Shown: one piece after another, positions 42,917 to 51,423 of the stretch
Layout of the letters: every line of letters begins with the position of its first letter
Numbering within the stretch: the first letter of the stretch is position 1
From: Jejuia sp043557195
GTDB lineage: Bacteria > Bacteroidota > Bacteroidia > Flavobacteriales > Flavobacteriaceae
Assembly: GCA_043557195.1 (NCBI GenBank)
Contig: CP121314.1
Coordinates: forward strand, 2,728,001 to 2,792,000
Direction: 5' to 3'
DNA length: 64,000 bases
Position numbers and translations under genes: made by a program
The notes under the pieces: model-generated
What the model was told of the DNA's origin: nothing
The model's database searches: none
The model's input: the letters and a program-made list of their open reading frames with translations, nothing else

Positions 42917-44053
42917 ATGGGATTTCAATTAGAAAATACAATAAGGCATCAGGTTAAAGACAGTTCAACGAAAACCGATGGAAAGTCATTTTTAAAAAAG
43001 GAAATCCAACTATTTAATACGGCGTTTTCAAATAAGATAAAGGAAGATTTTTATATAGAGCTAAGCGTTTTGCTAAAGGCAGGTGTTTCATTAAAGGAGA
43101 GTTTAGAACTTATAGCGAAATCGCAAAAAAAGACACAAAACAAGGTCATAATTGATAGAATTTCAACAGAAATTATTTCAGGTCAAAGCTTATCCGAAGC
43201 ATTAAAAACACATAAACAGTTTACCAATTATGAGTTTTATTCCATTCAAATAGGAGAAGAAACAGGAACATTGTCTAGAGTTATTGAGCAGCTAGGTAGC
43301 TTCTTTGCTAGAAAAAATGAACAGCGACGGAATTTGATAAGTGCTTTGACTTATCCAATAATAATTTTAGGTACTGCCGTTTTGGTAGTACTCTTTATGT
43401 TGCATTATGTAGTACCCATGTTTCAGGATATTTTTGAACAACAAGGTGTTGAATTACCAGCCATAACTAAATTCATTATTAGGGCTTCTGAATTATTGAG
43501 TAGTTATGGTTGGGTGCTACTAGTTGTCTTTATATTACTTCTTTTTATAAAACCGCTATTGAAGCGGAACAAAAGAGGTAAAGAAATAGTTGATAAGATT
43601 ATTTTAAAACTACCTTTTGTGGGCAACTTCATTAAAACAGTCTATTTGTCTCAATTTACGCAAGCTGTAGCGTTATTAACAGCTTCAAAAGTACCCATAG
43701 TGAATAGCATACAGTTGGTAAAACAAATGATTCAGTTTTATCCATTGCAGAATGCTTTGACTATAGTTGAACATCATATTTTAAAAGGAGAGTCATTGAG
43801 CAAAAGCTTAGGTAATCATAAACTTTTTGATGATAAAATGATCGCTCTGGTAAAAGTAGCCGAAGAAACTAATCAAACCGAGTATATTTTTGACCGATTG
43901 AATGCACAATACAATACTCAAGTACAGCAACAATCAAAAATGCTCTCAACCTTAATGGAACCCTTTATAATTTTAATTGTAGGTGTTTTAGTTGGTGTGA
44001 TACTAATTGCTATGTATTTACCAATGTTTAAGTTGAGTAGTGTTATGGGGTAG
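42917..44053 (+). CDS. GspF/PilC-family inner-membrane platform protein
   Basis: 378 aa. Two repeated GspF domains (about 45-165 and 245-370), each with the signature 'FYIELSVLLKAGVSLKESLELIAKSQ' / 'QFTQAVALLTASKVPIVNSIQLVKQM'. Membrane helices lie near 143-166, 193-212 and 350-372 (FIILIVGVLVGVILIAMYLPMF). It couples the GspE ATPase to pilin assembly. Last gene of the arm; its ATPase partner is in the opposite arm, so both must be expressed together. Confidence 0.93.
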   Translation: MGFQLENTIRHQVKDSSTKTDGKSFLKKEIQLFNTAFSNKIKEDFYIELSVLLKAGVSLKESLELIAKSQKKTQNKVIIDRISTEIISGQSLSEALKTHKQFTNYEFYSIQIGEETGTLSRVIEQLGSFFARKNEQRRNLISALTYPIIILGTAVLVVLFMLHYVVPMFQDIFEQQGVELPAITKFIIRASELLSSYGWVLLVVFILLLFIKPLLKRNKRGKEIVDKIILKLPFVGNFIKTVYLSQFTQAVALLTASKVPIVNSIQLVKQMIQFYPLQNALTIVEHHILKGESLSKSLGNHKLFDDKMIALVKVAEETNQTEYIFDRLNAQYNTQVQQQSKMLSTLMEPFIILIVGVLVGVILIAMYLPMFKLSSVMG

Positions 44054-44131
44054 GTTTAAGCATATAATGTAAACCACTTATTCACCTGTCATACTCTACT
44101 TATTTTTTACTAAATTGCGGAAAATTATTTA

Positions 44132-44170
44132 ATAACCCGAAGGCTAAAACTGCATACGGTTTTGCATACG
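44132..44170 (+). repeat. Small extra tRNA sliver and 12-base tandem repeat near the island end
   Basis: ATAACCCGAAGG (44132-44143) repeats 12 bases of the tRNA anticodon region. TGCATACG occurs twice with a 12-base period (44151-44158 and 44163-44170). Together with the main repeat they fill part of the 403-base gap 44054-44456; no gene is visible there. Confidence 0.4.
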
Positions 44171-44230
44171 ATTTTATAAAATTATAGGCTGTGAGCCCAA
44201 TAAACGTGTTCGTAAATCATAAAACACGGA

Positions 44231-44276
44231 GCTCATAACCCGAAGGTCACTTGTTCGAGTCCAGTTCCCGCTACTA
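44231..44276 (+). repeat. Right direct repeat (candidate attR), 3' part of tRNA-fMet
   Basis: Matches 21998-22043 over 46 bases with one substitution (T-stem CTGG to CTTG). There is no 5' half here, so it is not a functional tRNA. A terminator stands directly after it. Confidence 0.85.
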
Positions 44277-44279
44277 GTA

Positions 44280-44311
44280 AAACCTCCAATAAACGAATTG
44301 GAGGTTTTTTT
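44280..44311 (+). terminator. Terminator after the tRNA fragment
   Basis: Perfect 11-bp stem AAACCTCCAAT / ATTGGAGGTTT with T-run; probably the original terminator of the target tRNA or of the gspF arm. Confidence 0.85.
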
Positions 44312-44343
44312 ATACAATCATTTCACTTAATAACATGTATTAA

Positions 44344-44371
44344 AAAAGGCTTCCTGTTATGGAAGCCTTTT
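44344..44371 (-). terminator. Terminator of the minus-strand starch operon
   Basis: Perfect 11-bp stem AAAAGGCTTCC / GGAAGCCTTTT with a 6-base loop, 86 bases downstream of the FN3 lipoprotein stop. Confidence 0.8.
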
Positions 44372-44456
44372 CGTTGTTACCAGTAATTATTTCAACTAAT
44401 AACCAAACTAAACTAAACAATTGACTTTTTGCTATTAAACAATCCTTAGCTGTTGT

Positions 44457-45176
44457 TTACTCTACAGAAAATTGAAATACCTGTGATTCAGAGTTATTGT
44501 TCTGATCATCATGAGTTACAATTCTCCAGTAATATGTGTTTCCCGAGCTAACACTTACAGAAGCACTTGTGCTGCTAGTGGTAGTCTCCTTTGTTGCTGG
44601 AGGGTTCGCAGTACCAAAAAACACGTCATATGATGCAATGTCATTATCAACATCTTCTCCTTTCCATTCTAAAGTTGTGCTTGTTGTAGTGCTTAACATA
44701 GCTGAAAGTCCTGGAGCTACTAACTCAGCTGGGAACGGCGCATAAGATGTTGTTGCTTCACCAGCGTTGTAAAACTTCCAAGTTGGACTTTGAGCCGTTT
44801 CAGTACCAGAGTTTTTCGAAACCACGTACCAAGAATACGGTGTGCCTCTTAAAATGGTTACACTTCTTTCTGAAACGTTAGAGGTATAATTCTGAGTATT
44901 CTGAGTATTCAGATTTTTAACAAACAATTGATATGATGTCGCGTTGTTAGCATCATTCCAATTGAAAACAATGGTACTTTGCGTACTTGTTAAATTTGAA
45001 CCTGTCGTACATTCTGAGTTTTGCTCTGGGAATGCTAAAGTTGCTGCACTTGGAGGGTCTACTTTTTCGGGATCTGGCCCAGAATCTGGTGTGTCATCAC
45101 CACCGCCACTGCTGCAATTCAGCATAAAAAAGCAAATTACTAAACTTCCGAATATGTATATGATTGACTTTTTCAT
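44457..45176 (-). CDS. FN3-like surface lipoprotein of the starch locus
   Basis: 239 aa. Lipobox in SLVICFFMLNCSSGGGDD (Cys 21, followed by a Gly/Asp spacer typical of surface-exposed lipoproteins). Two fibronectin-III-like units follow: 'ATLAFPEQNSECTTGS ... SYQLFVKNLN' and 'LVAPGLSAMLSTTTSTTLEWKGEDVDNDIASYDVFFGTANPP'. It starts 1 base after the amylase stop and so belongs to the same transcript. Probably helps bind or present glycans at the surface; inferred. Confidence 0.85.
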   Translation of the reverse strand: MKKSIIYIFGSLVICFFMLNCSSGGGDDTPDSGPDPEKVDPPSAATLAFPEQNSECTTGSNLTSTQSTIVFNWNDANNATSYQLFVKNLNTQNTQNYTSNVSERSVTILRGTPYSWYVVSKNSGTETAQSPTWKFYNAGEATTSYAPFPAELVAPGLSAMLSTTTSTTLEWKGEDVDNDIASYDVFFGTANPPATKETTTSSTSASVSVSSGNTYYWRIVTHDDQNNNSESQVFQFSVE

Positions 45177-45177
45177 T

Positions 45178-48100
45178 TTAATTCTTTATTATTTTAAAGC
45201 TTTTAATGCTTGTTTCAGTCGCCACTCTTAAAATATAAATACCTTTAGAAAAGCTAGATGTATCAATATTTAAGTTACGTGCATTACTATTAGTTTTGAA
45301 AACTTTATTACCTAAAACCGAATATATTTCTACAGAAGTATTTTTGATATTTTGTTCACCTAAATACACATTCAATTGATTTGAAATAGGATTAGGAAAC
45401 GCTAAAATGCCGCTGCCATAATAAATGGTTTCTTCATACGTGCCTTGACAATCTTTATCGGTTTTAACACTAATTTTATTTTCGCCAAATTGTAAAGCCA
45501 ATTCAACGTTTGAGGCTGTCGTTTCAGTTGTAGTACCGTTTACGGTTACTAAATAACTATCACCTCCATTAAGATTAAGCGAAACGGAGTTTTTAGCTTC
45601 AATAACTTTAGATGTTACTGATAAATCTTCGGGTTCTGTAATAGTAATATTGAAACATTGTTCGTAATCGGGCTGTCCTTCAACAGTAATACAAACCCTA
45701 TAATCTCCTGCTTCTAAATTAGACTTTATGAAAGACGCGGTAAACGCATCTGAACTATTAAAGCCATTGCCTGTAATGGTAGCGGTATAGTTTAAATTTT
45801 CTACAGTTGTAATATCTATAATACCATTATTGCTACTTCTACAAGTTTCACTAGCAATTTGCAGTCTGAAATTGTTGATTGGTAATACAAATACTTCGCA
45901 ACCATTTGCGTCAACTGTTGCGCCTATTGGTGTGTTGTCACAACTATCTTCACTATTAGGAACGCCATCACTATCTAAATCATTAGGGTCTATAACCGGT
46001 TGTGTCCCATACACGATATATTCCCCTGGAGCTAATGTTATAGAAGAAGAGACATTGGTAACATCAATCGGCATATTGTTATTTAATAAACTATACCAAG
46101 TGCCAGTTTTTGAAAAATTAGGATTAACAGATTTTTCTACCATATCAAAATTGGCAATTACTACAACATCAAAATCACCCGTATTATCATTTAAATTGAT
46201 ACGTTTTACCAAACCATCTAAGGAATATGAAAAATCATCAGTATTAAATGTTGAAGGATAATCCGTTTTCAACTGTATCATTTTTGAAGTGACATTATAG
46301 AGGTCTAATCTGTTTTCATCTTCATCATAATTTAAAGTCCATGCAACAGGTTTTCTGTCTAATCTACAATTCCCGTTGGTAATATCATTTTCGCAATTAA
46401 TACTTTTGTCATAACCCAATTCCCCAAATTGCCATAGCATTTTTGGTCCAGGAACACTATAAAAAATAGCAGTCGCTGCCTCAATTCTGTCTAAAGCCGT
46501 TTGAAAGTCTTTGGTGTCATGGTCTGCATTAGAATTACCATTATTTATGTTTCTTACCATTAAACGTTCTTCATCATGACTTTCCATATAACCAATTACA
46601 TGCGGATTGTTCCAATTTCGTTCAGTATACGACAACCAAGACACATTTGCATCAGAAGCAAACCCCATAGTATTTTGATTGAAACTATGATTGAGATTAC
46701 CCCAGAACATAAAGCCGTAATCGGCAAGCTCCTTTTCTTCTGAATTATCAGCGAAATGCTCTAAAATGAGATACGCATCAGATGAAACGTTGTTCCAAAT
46801 ATAGTCGCCATAATCTTGAAGAATAGCAATTCTAGATGCATCACGATTACCCCAAGCGCCCACATTATCAGGATTGTTGGTTTGCGTGAATCCTTTTGAT
46901 AAATCGAATCTAAAACCATCTACTTTAAATTCATCAATCCAATATTTTAAAGTTTGTTTTACATACGTTTTTGTGTATTCGCTTTCATGGTTGAAATCGT
47001 ATCCTACATTAAAAGGGTGTTTGGCATCTGGATTTAGCCAAGGATTATCAGGAGTAGGTTTAAAAGCTGCACTGTCCCAATATAATTGAGCCAAAGGACT
47101 TTGGCTAAAGGCATGATTATAAACCACATCAATTATAACTGCTATACCTCTTTCATGGCAAGCATCTACAAAAGATTTAAAGTGATTTTGTGTACCATAA
47201 TATTTATCTAAAGCGCCATGAAATGATGGGTTGTATCCCCAACTATCATTTCCTTCAAACTCACTAACTGGCATTAATTCGATAGCATTGATGCCTAGAT
47301 TTTCAAGATAATCTAAATGTGTCATGGCAGATAAAAATGAATCATCTTCTGTAAAATCACGAATCAACATTTCGTAAACCACGAGGTTTTCTTGATCTGG
47401 TTTTGAAAACGAATTGACTTGCCAATTGTATGGTGTTTCATTGATTTGAAACGTAGATACATTTCCAGTGGTCATTCCTGAAGGATAGTCCATTAAGTTT
47501 GGATAAGTTGTATCCGAAATGAACTGATCGTTGTTAGGGTCAAGTACTTTTTTTGAATACGGATCTGCTACTCTTAAGCTATAATCTACGTAGTATTGAT
47601 AAGCGTATTCGGTATCAGGATCTAGACTATTTAATGTTAACCAAAATGTCTCGCCATCTTTTTTCATTTGAAACATTGGGTCTAATGTCCAATTGTTAAA
47701 ACTTCCGATAAGAAAAACATCAGTCTTCATTGGTGCTTGCAATACAAAAGTTACCGAACCATCATTATTCTTATTGAGGCCATATTCCAAACCAGTAGGA
47801 ACGGTTTCAGTTAGCGTTGGTGTTTTTACGTAAACTGAAATAGTTTCTTCTTTTGTTTCTCCTCCTTGAAGCGCAGTAGCATTTATTGTGAATGCACCAG
47901 AGGTAGTAAATGTGTATGATGAAGATATACTTGTGCTTGCGGTTTCAGTTGCTATTGAAGCATTATTCACCTTAAGTTCTAAGTCTGCAGATGTACTAGA
48001 TTCTGCAGTAATAGTGATATTGTCATTTAAATCAAAAACATCATCATTTGATGGATTGGTAAGTGTAATATTTAAACCTGCTTCAAATATTTGAATGAAA

Positions 48101-48498
48101 AGATCAGGTCGTGATTGTTGATTGCCATCAGCATTTCTAAAAACGATAGCTATGCTTGTTACAGTTTCTCCAGCGTCTACATTGTAAAATGAATTGATAC
48201 TTGGTGTAATAATAAGTTCGTAAGTGTTGGCAGTTAATCGGGTTAGTTGAGGTTGCGTTGTATTATTTCCCCAAGAACCTATAACGTGTTTCCAATCTGT
48301 ATTGCTTGTTGAAGCCGTAGTTAATACACCTGTATGCGCATAAACGTCACCAGTATAGCCTTCCAACTCTGAGCCTGTGGCATCAAAAGTAATAGTTACT
48401 GCATTATCTGCCGTTGGTATTGCGGGAGCGGTTGAAACCGATTGCCCATATACCAATGCAGTAAATAGCAGAAGAAAAAATAATAGTTTATTTTTCAT
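45178..48498 (-). CDS. Secreted GH13 alpha-amylase with T9SS sorting domain
   Basis: 1106 aa. Signal peptide (LLFFLLLFTALVYGQ), DUF4961-like and other beta modules (about 20-230), then CBM48-like (VFLIGSFNNWTLDP, about 250-340). The GH13 TIM barrel has the four conserved regions: IIDVVYNH (about 456), GFRFDLSKGF with nucleophile Asp (about 531), LILEHFAD with acid Glu (about 579) and MESHDEER (about 638). A TSP3-like repeat (DPNDLDSDGVPNSEDSCD) follows, and a type A T9SS sorting domain ends the protein (FPNPISNQLNVYL ... GIYILRVATETSIKSFKIIKN). It should be exported by the GldKLMN system and act outside the cell on starch. Confidence 0.95.
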   Translation of the reverse strand: MKNKLLFFLLLFTALVYGQSVSTAPAIPTADNAVTITFDATGSELEGYTGDVYAHTGVLTTASTSNTDWKHVIGSWGNNTTQPQLTRLTANTYELIITPSINSFYNVDAGETVTSIAIVFRNADGNQQSRPDLFIQIFEAGLNITLTNPSNDDVFDLNDNITITAESSTSADLELKVNNASIATETASTSISSSYTFTTSGAFTINATALQGGETKEETISVYVKTPTLTETVPTGLEYGLNKNNDGSVTFVLQAPMKTDVFLIGSFNNWTLDPMFQMKKDGETFWLTLNSLDPDTEYAYQYYVDYSLRVADPYSKKVLDPNNDQFISDTTYPNLMDYPSGMTTGNVSTFQINETPYNWQVNSFSKPDQENLVVYEMLIRDFTEDDSFLSAMTHLDYLENLGINAIELMPVSEFEGNDSWGYNPSFHGALDKYYGTQNHFKSFVDACHERGIAVIIDVVYNHAFSQSPLAQLYWDSAAFKPTPDNPWLNPDAKHPFNVGYDFNHESEYTKTYVKQTLKYWIDEFKVDGFRFDLSKGFTQTNNPDNVGAWGNRDASRIAILQDYGDYIWNNVSSDAYLILEHFADNSEEKELADYGFMFWGNLNHSFNQNTMGFASDANVSWLSYTERNWNNPHVIGYMESHDEERLMVRNINNGNSNADHDTKDFQTALDRIEAATAIFYSVPGPKMLWQFGELGYDKSINCENDITNGNCRLDRKPVAWTLNYDEDENRLDLYNVTSKMIQLKTDYPSTFNTDDFSYSLDGLVKRINLNDNTGDFDVVVIANFDMVEKSVNPNFSKTGTWYSLLNNNMPIDVTNVSSSITLAPGEYIVYGTQPVIDPNDLDSDGVPNSEDSCDNTPIGATVDANGCEVFVLPINNFRLQIASETCRSSNNGIIDITTVENLNYTATITGNGFNSSDAFTASFIKSNLEAGDYRVCITVEGQPDYEQCFNITITEPEDLSVTSKVIEAKNSVSLNLNGGDSYLVTVNGTTTETTASNVELALQFGENKISVKTDKDCQGTYEETIYYGSGILAFPNPISNQLNVYLGEQNIKNTSVEIYSVLGNKVFKTNSNARNLNIDTSSFSKGIYILRVATETSIKSFKIIKN

Positions 48499-48516
48499 AG
48501 CTTTTTTCTTTTAATC

Positions 48517-48552
48517 AAAAAAGGCTGTACAATCATTGGCACAGCCTTTTTT
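48517..48552 (-). terminator. Strong hairpin between the SusF-like and amylase genes
   Basis: Perfect 12-bp stem AAAAAAGGCTGT / ACAGCCTTTTTT with a 12-base loop. It is placed inside the otherwise continuous operon, so it is probably an attenuator or partial terminator that lowers amylase transcription relative to susCDEF. Confidence 0.75.
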
Positions 48553-48569
48553 AAAAACTTCAACTAAAC

Positions 48570-49410
48570 TTAATTTTGTGTATACGTTGGGTTGGCAGGA
48601 TCTGAGAAATCCAACACAAACGAGTATGTTCCAGCAGTGGCTACAATATTAGCTCCATTAAGCTCTAATACACCATCGCCTCCATCATCACCGTAGTTCG
48701 TACCCCAATCGTTGTTTGCTCTAAATTTGAATTCACCATCTATAAGTGTTACATCATTTAAAATCCAAATATCATCAAATGGGCGAGACCAATCTCTAGA
48801 AAATTGTGCATCAGGAGTTGCTCCCCAATCGTTGTAAGCACCACCTACAAGTCCCCATACGTTATCTATAGGTTCTAAAGTATATGTTAAATCATTTAGG
48901 TTTACTGTAGCTATATAAATTCCAGCAGTTACAACAATATTAGCTCCACCAGCATCTAATGTACCATCGTTTCCATCATCTCCCCAATTGGTACCCCAAT
49001 CATTGTTCATTCTGAATTTCATTTCACCATCAATAAGTGTAACTATGCCTCTAAATACATCAGAGTATTGGTCATATTCCAACATGAAATCTGGAGTTGC
49101 TCCCCAATCGTTATAAGCGCCACCAACAATTCCTAAAGAGAATGGTTCAATAGTATATGTGAAATCATTTAAATTCATCGTGATTTTATATGAACCTGCA
49201 GTTACTGCTATATTAGCCCCTCCTTGTTCTAAAGTGCCATCTGCATCGTTATCACCAAGGTTGTTATCCCACATCATGTTTTCTCTAAATTTGATTTCTC
49301 CGTCAATAAGGTTTACATATGCCGCTAGTACACCATCTGTATCTGTTTGGAAGAAAGGTAAATCTGGAGTTGCACCCCAATCGTTTGCTGCAGAACCTAC
49401 AACACCCCAG
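48570..49410 (-). repeat. Three tandem ~275-bp coding repeats in the SusF-like gene
   Basis: The block encoding NDWGATPD recurs with CCCAA at 49376, 49103 and 48824, i.e. spacings of 273 and 279 bases (91 and 93 codons). These are CBM-like domains copied in tandem. Confidence 0.8.
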
Positions 49411-50246
49411 TTTGTAGATAAATCTAAAGCCGTAGCATACGTTGTTACTGTAATAGTTACAGGGTCTGTAGTTCTTTCTAAAACTGATCCAGAAGCACTA
49501 TCTGTTATAGTTGCGACAATACGAATATCTAAATCTCCAGTCATATCAGCCTCAATACCACTTTGAATTGCAGCTGCATTTAATTGCGCATTTGTCCAAG
49601 ATAAAGTGTTCATATTTATAACCTCACCACCTTCAACAGGCATTGCAAAATCAGTTCCTGCTAACGCTACTTGTATTGTGTAAGTGATATCCATGTTTAA
49701 AGACGACTCTAATATCGGGTCATTCCATTCCAAGGTAGTAGCAACTACGTTGTTATTGTCAATTGAAAGTGCAAAAGCACTACCTGAACTAGGACTTGTT
49801 ATTTCAGGAGCGTTTACAGGATAAGTAGTAGCTAACATTAAAATGCTATTACTTATTTGGTCTCCTGCTATAACTCTCATGTATACAGGAATGTCTTTAA
49901 ATTGACTATTTCCAGCGGAAGTTAACGCACTATTAAATTCAGAAACAGACATCGAAAAATTATTCGAATCAGATGTTCCTAATGTCATTGGCGATGTAAA
50001 ATCTACATCATTTGACATTTCAACAGTATAAGATGAGCTACCAGTAACTTCATCATTCCAAGAAATTGTGAATGCAGGGTTATCTGGTAATGCAAAGTTT
50101 AAAAACACGGTACTAATACCAGGAGTATTTAATACAAATGCTGCATCAGGAGTTGTAATTTCTAAGGTTTCTTCTGTTTCACAAGAGGTAAATACTAATG
50201 TTACCGCTAGCAACAGAAAACCTATTTTATTTATAATTGATTTCAT
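48570..50246 (-). CDS. SusE/SusF-like starch-binding lipoprotein with three tandem C-terminal repeats
   Basis: 558 aa. Lipoprotein signal (IGFLLLAVTLVFTSCETEE). The N-terminal SusE-type domain spans about 25-270. Then come three homologous units of 91-93 residues, each starting WGxVGxAxNDWGATPD, containing xxDGExKFRxNxxW and GGANIxxTAG and ending xYTxEP. This is the SusF/SusE-type CBM arrangement for binding starch at the cell surface. The tandem repeats are recent enough to be obvious. Fourth gene of the susC operon. Confidence 0.93.
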   Translation of the reverse strand: MKSIINKIGFLLLAVTLVFTSCETEETLEITTPDAAFVLNTPGISTVFLNFALPDNPAFTISWNDEVTGSSSYTVEMSNDVDFTSPMTLGTSDSNNFSMSVSEFNSALTSAGNSQFKDIPVYMRVIAGDQISNSILMLATTYPVNAPEITSPSSGSAFALSIDNNNVVATTLEWNDPILESSLNMDITYTIQVALAGTDFAMPVEGGEVINMNTLSWTNAQLNAAAIQSGIEADMTGDLDIRIVATITDSASGSVLERTTDPVTITVTTYATALDLSTNWGVVGSAANDWGATPDLPFFQTDTDGVLAAYVNLIDGEIKFRENMMWDNNLGDNDADGTLEQGGANIAVTAGSYKITMNLNDFTYTIEPFSLGIVGGAYNDWGATPDFMLEYDQYSDVFRGIVTLIDGEMKFRMNNDWGTNWGDDGNDGTLDAGGANIVVTAGIYIATVNLNDLTYTLEPIDNVWGLVGGAYNDWGATPDAQFSRDWSRPFDDIWILNDVTLIDGEFKFRANNDWGTNYGDDGGDGVLELNGANIVATAGTYSFVLDFSDPANPTYTQN

Positions 50247-50270
50247 TTGTCTTTAATTATTTCGTTAGTC

Positions 50271-51404
50271 TTATAAGTTTAATGGTATAAGGATATAACG
50301 ACCAGTTAAGGTGTTAAACCAAACATCATAATCATCTTCTACAATTACAGGAATTGAAGCACCACCATCTGCAGCGACGCCAGAGAAACTTGTTCCAGCT
50401 CCCCAAGTTGCTCCTGTATTAGTTAAAAATGAAATCTCACCTGGTGTTAAGCGAATTCCTGCCGCATACCAAATGTGTCCATCAAAGCTCAACTGTGTCA
50501 TTGCAGTTGTAGTAGCGCTCGACCCTTGAATACTCATGCCAGAGAACATTGTTGCTCCAGAAGCATCATAAGGTGTCATAGTGTACTTTTTAGTAGAAAA
50601 GTTTATGGTAAATTCATAATACCCTTCTGAGGCCACACCAAAACGACCTGGGTCTCCACCTTGAGTAGCAGGGTTTCCAGCAATGTCTCCACCTGTTTTA
50701 ATTTCGTCTTCACCTTCATTGTCAGTAACACCCCATTGTGGTTGCCATAGCCCTCTTGATTCCAGAACTTTAAACCTTCCATCATTAAAATCTCCTCCAC
50801 CTTTTGTGAAGAAACCAGTGTAATAATAGAGATTAGGATTATCTACATCTCTAAATAGTGGCGGGTTATTAGCATTATTATCCCAACCTGGTGCTGTACC
50901 ATTACCAACTAAGTAGTAATCGTTAAATACATAGTTAAAGAATGGAAAAACTTCAAACTGTAAAGTATTAGAGTTTATAGGCTCGCTATTTTGTGTGCCT
51001 ATTGAAGCTACAACTCTTGTGTATAAAGTTGCCCATTCAAATGGATTTAGTCCTGCATTACCTGCTGCTGAATTTAATTCTCCAACTGATAAGGTAATAG
51101 CATTTGTTCCTGTAACGCTAGTTGCGGTTACTGGTGTTGTGAATGCTTCGTCTGTAGCGAATTGTACCGCATAATTAACTGCTGCTGGTTGTCCGTAATC
51201 AGACTCAGACCAGTTAAGTGATACAACAGGATTCCCAGTGTTATTAGCATCTAATTCTATTTGAGTGATTTGTAAATCTGATAGAACAGGTGCGCTAGGT
51301 GCTGATATCGTGAATAATGTTGAATCGTCATCACATGAACCGAGGCAGAGTAAAACTAACCCAATCATGCAAAGTGCTGAAATTCTTTTTAATGTTTTCA
51401 TCAT
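50271..51404 (-). CDS. SusE-like starch-binding outer-membrane lipoprotein
   Basis: 377 aa. Signal with lipobox (LVLLCLGSCDDDS). A SusE-type N-terminal Ig-like domain (PVLSDLQITQIELDANNTGNPVVSLNWSES) is followed by a C-terminal half with the outer-membrane SusE/F CBM pattern (NYVFNDYYLVGNGTAPGWDNNANNPPLF, ISFLTNTGATWGAGTSF). It presents starch or maltooligosaccharides to SusCD. Lies between susD and the SusF-like gene with short spacing. Confidence 0.9.
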   Translation of the reverse strand: MMKTLKRISALCMIGLVLLCLGSCDDDSTLFTISAPSAPVLSDLQITQIELDANNTGNPVVSLNWSESDYGQPAAVNYAVQFATDEAFTTPVTATSVTGTNAITLSVGELNSAAGNAGLNPFEWATLYTRVVASIGTQNSEPINSNTLQFEVFPFFNYVFNDYYLVGNGTAPGWDNNANNPPLFRDVDNPNLYYYTGFFTKGGGDFNDGRFKVLESRGLWQPQWGVTDNEGEDEIKTGGDIAGNPATQGGDPGRFGVASEGYYEFTINFSTKKYTMTPYDASGATMFSGMSIQGSSATTTAMTQLSFDGHIWYAAGIRLTPGEISFLTNTGATWGAGTSFSGVAADGGASIPVIVEDDYDVWFNTLTGRYILIPLNL

Positions 51405-51423
51405 CTTGTTTATTATTTAGTTT

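Noticed and set aside
22044..44230. Search for an integrase, relaxase or phage genes to explain the tRNA duplication
   Set aside because: None found. The Y1 transposase does not use tRNA attachment sites, so it does not explain the repeat.
44231..44276. Second functional tRNA-Met gene
   Set aside because: Only the 3' part is present; acceptor 5' strand and D-arm are missing.
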